This document shows positions 4,989 through 5,189 of a DNA stretch of 5,189 nucleotides, piece by piece. Position 1 is the first letter of the stretch. Every line of letters starts with the position of its first letter. The translations under genes were made by a program, and so were the position numbers. The notes below the pieces were generated by a model. It worked only from the letters and a program-made list of their open reading frames with translations. It searched no databases and was not told the origin of the DNA. This DNA comes from Geodermatophilaceae bacterium (GTDB lineage: Bacteria; Actinomycetota; Actinomycetes; Mycobacteriales; Geodermatophilaceae): the NCBI GenBank assembly GCA_013811975.1, contig JACCUF010000165.1, positions 1 to 5,189 on the forward strand. The letters are read 5' to 3'.

Positions 4989-5189
4989 ACCCTTCCGAGG
5001 CGAGGTGTGGGATGTTGACTTCGACGATTTCGGGATGCACCCGGCGGTTGTGCTCAGCATCAACCCGTTGAACGCGCGACTCGGCCACGTCGCGGTGATA
5101 CCCGTGACGGGCAGCCATGGACCGGAGCAGACACACGTACCGCTTACGGCTGACGCGGGGCTCACTCGATACGAGGAGTCCTTCGCGGA
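4975..5189 (+). CDS. mazF: PemK/MazF-family endoribonuclease toxin (partial; cut at the right edge)
   Basis: The first 71 residues of a MazF-type toxin, which cleaves single-stranded RNA at short sequences and halts growth when the antitoxin is lost. The family blocks are RGEVWDVDF (8-16), HPAVVLSINPLNARLGHVAVIPVTG (22-46, including the T45 position of the active site) and THVPLTADAGLTRYEESFA (53-71). MazF proteins usually have RPAVVLS at the second block, with an arginine important for catalysis; here H22 takes its place. AAGAG (4962-4966) lies eight bases before ATG 4975, inside the antitoxin gene, and the 14-base overlap implies coupled translation. About 40 residues should lie beyond the window. 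Since the C-terminus is unseen, intactness cannot be judged. Confidence 0.9.
   Translation, partial: MSLPEPFRGEVWDVDFDDFGMHPAVVLSINPLNARLGHVAVIPVTGSHGPEQTHVPLTADAGLTRYEESFA

Noticed and set aside
4230..5165. 311-residue minus-strand open frame opposite mazEF
   Set aside because: It runs antisense through the clear antitoxin and toxin genes and has no recognisable domain.

Overview
The window is high-GC DNA with G/C-rich third codon positions, GTG/TTG starts and actinobacterial gene families: a TIGR03668-like PPOX-class F420-type oxidoreductase, a DUF2231-Rieske fusion and a DUF421 membrane protein with a small anchored partner. It very likely comes from an actinomycete chromosome; I cannot name the genus. 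No tRNA, rRNA, CRISPR array or insertion sequence was seen.

Left end (1-376, minus strand): an adenosylcobalamin riboswitch, an intrinsic terminator, and the first 31 codons of a B12-controlled gene that leaves the window at base 1. The sequence allows a classic choice between a terminator and an antiterminator.

Centre (513-3027, plus strand): a PlsC-like acyltransferase overlaps a short F420-type flavin/deazaflavin-fold protein. After a gap with a 17-bp tandem repeat comes a membrane protein carrying a C-terminal Rieske [2Fe-2S] domain, probably read from a leaderless transcript. Five bases later is a broken HAD phosphatase gene, with a TGG-to-TAG type nonsense codon and an internal in-frame deletion.

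Right centre (3065-4164, plus strand): a two-gene operon with its own candidate promoter. It encodes a single-pass membrane protein with an exported beta-rich domain, coupled by a TGATG overlap to a DUF421/YetF-like membrane protein. This pair is the best candidate for a poorly described system here.

Right end (4165-5189): about 520 bp without a convincing gene but with several strong palindromes, then a MazEF-type toxin-antitoxin operon. The ribbon-helix-helix antitoxin is complete and probably leaderless; the PemK/MazF toxin is cut off by the window edge. The mixture of housekeeping-type enzymes, a decayed gene and a toxin-antitoxin module suggests a moderately accessory chromosomal region.
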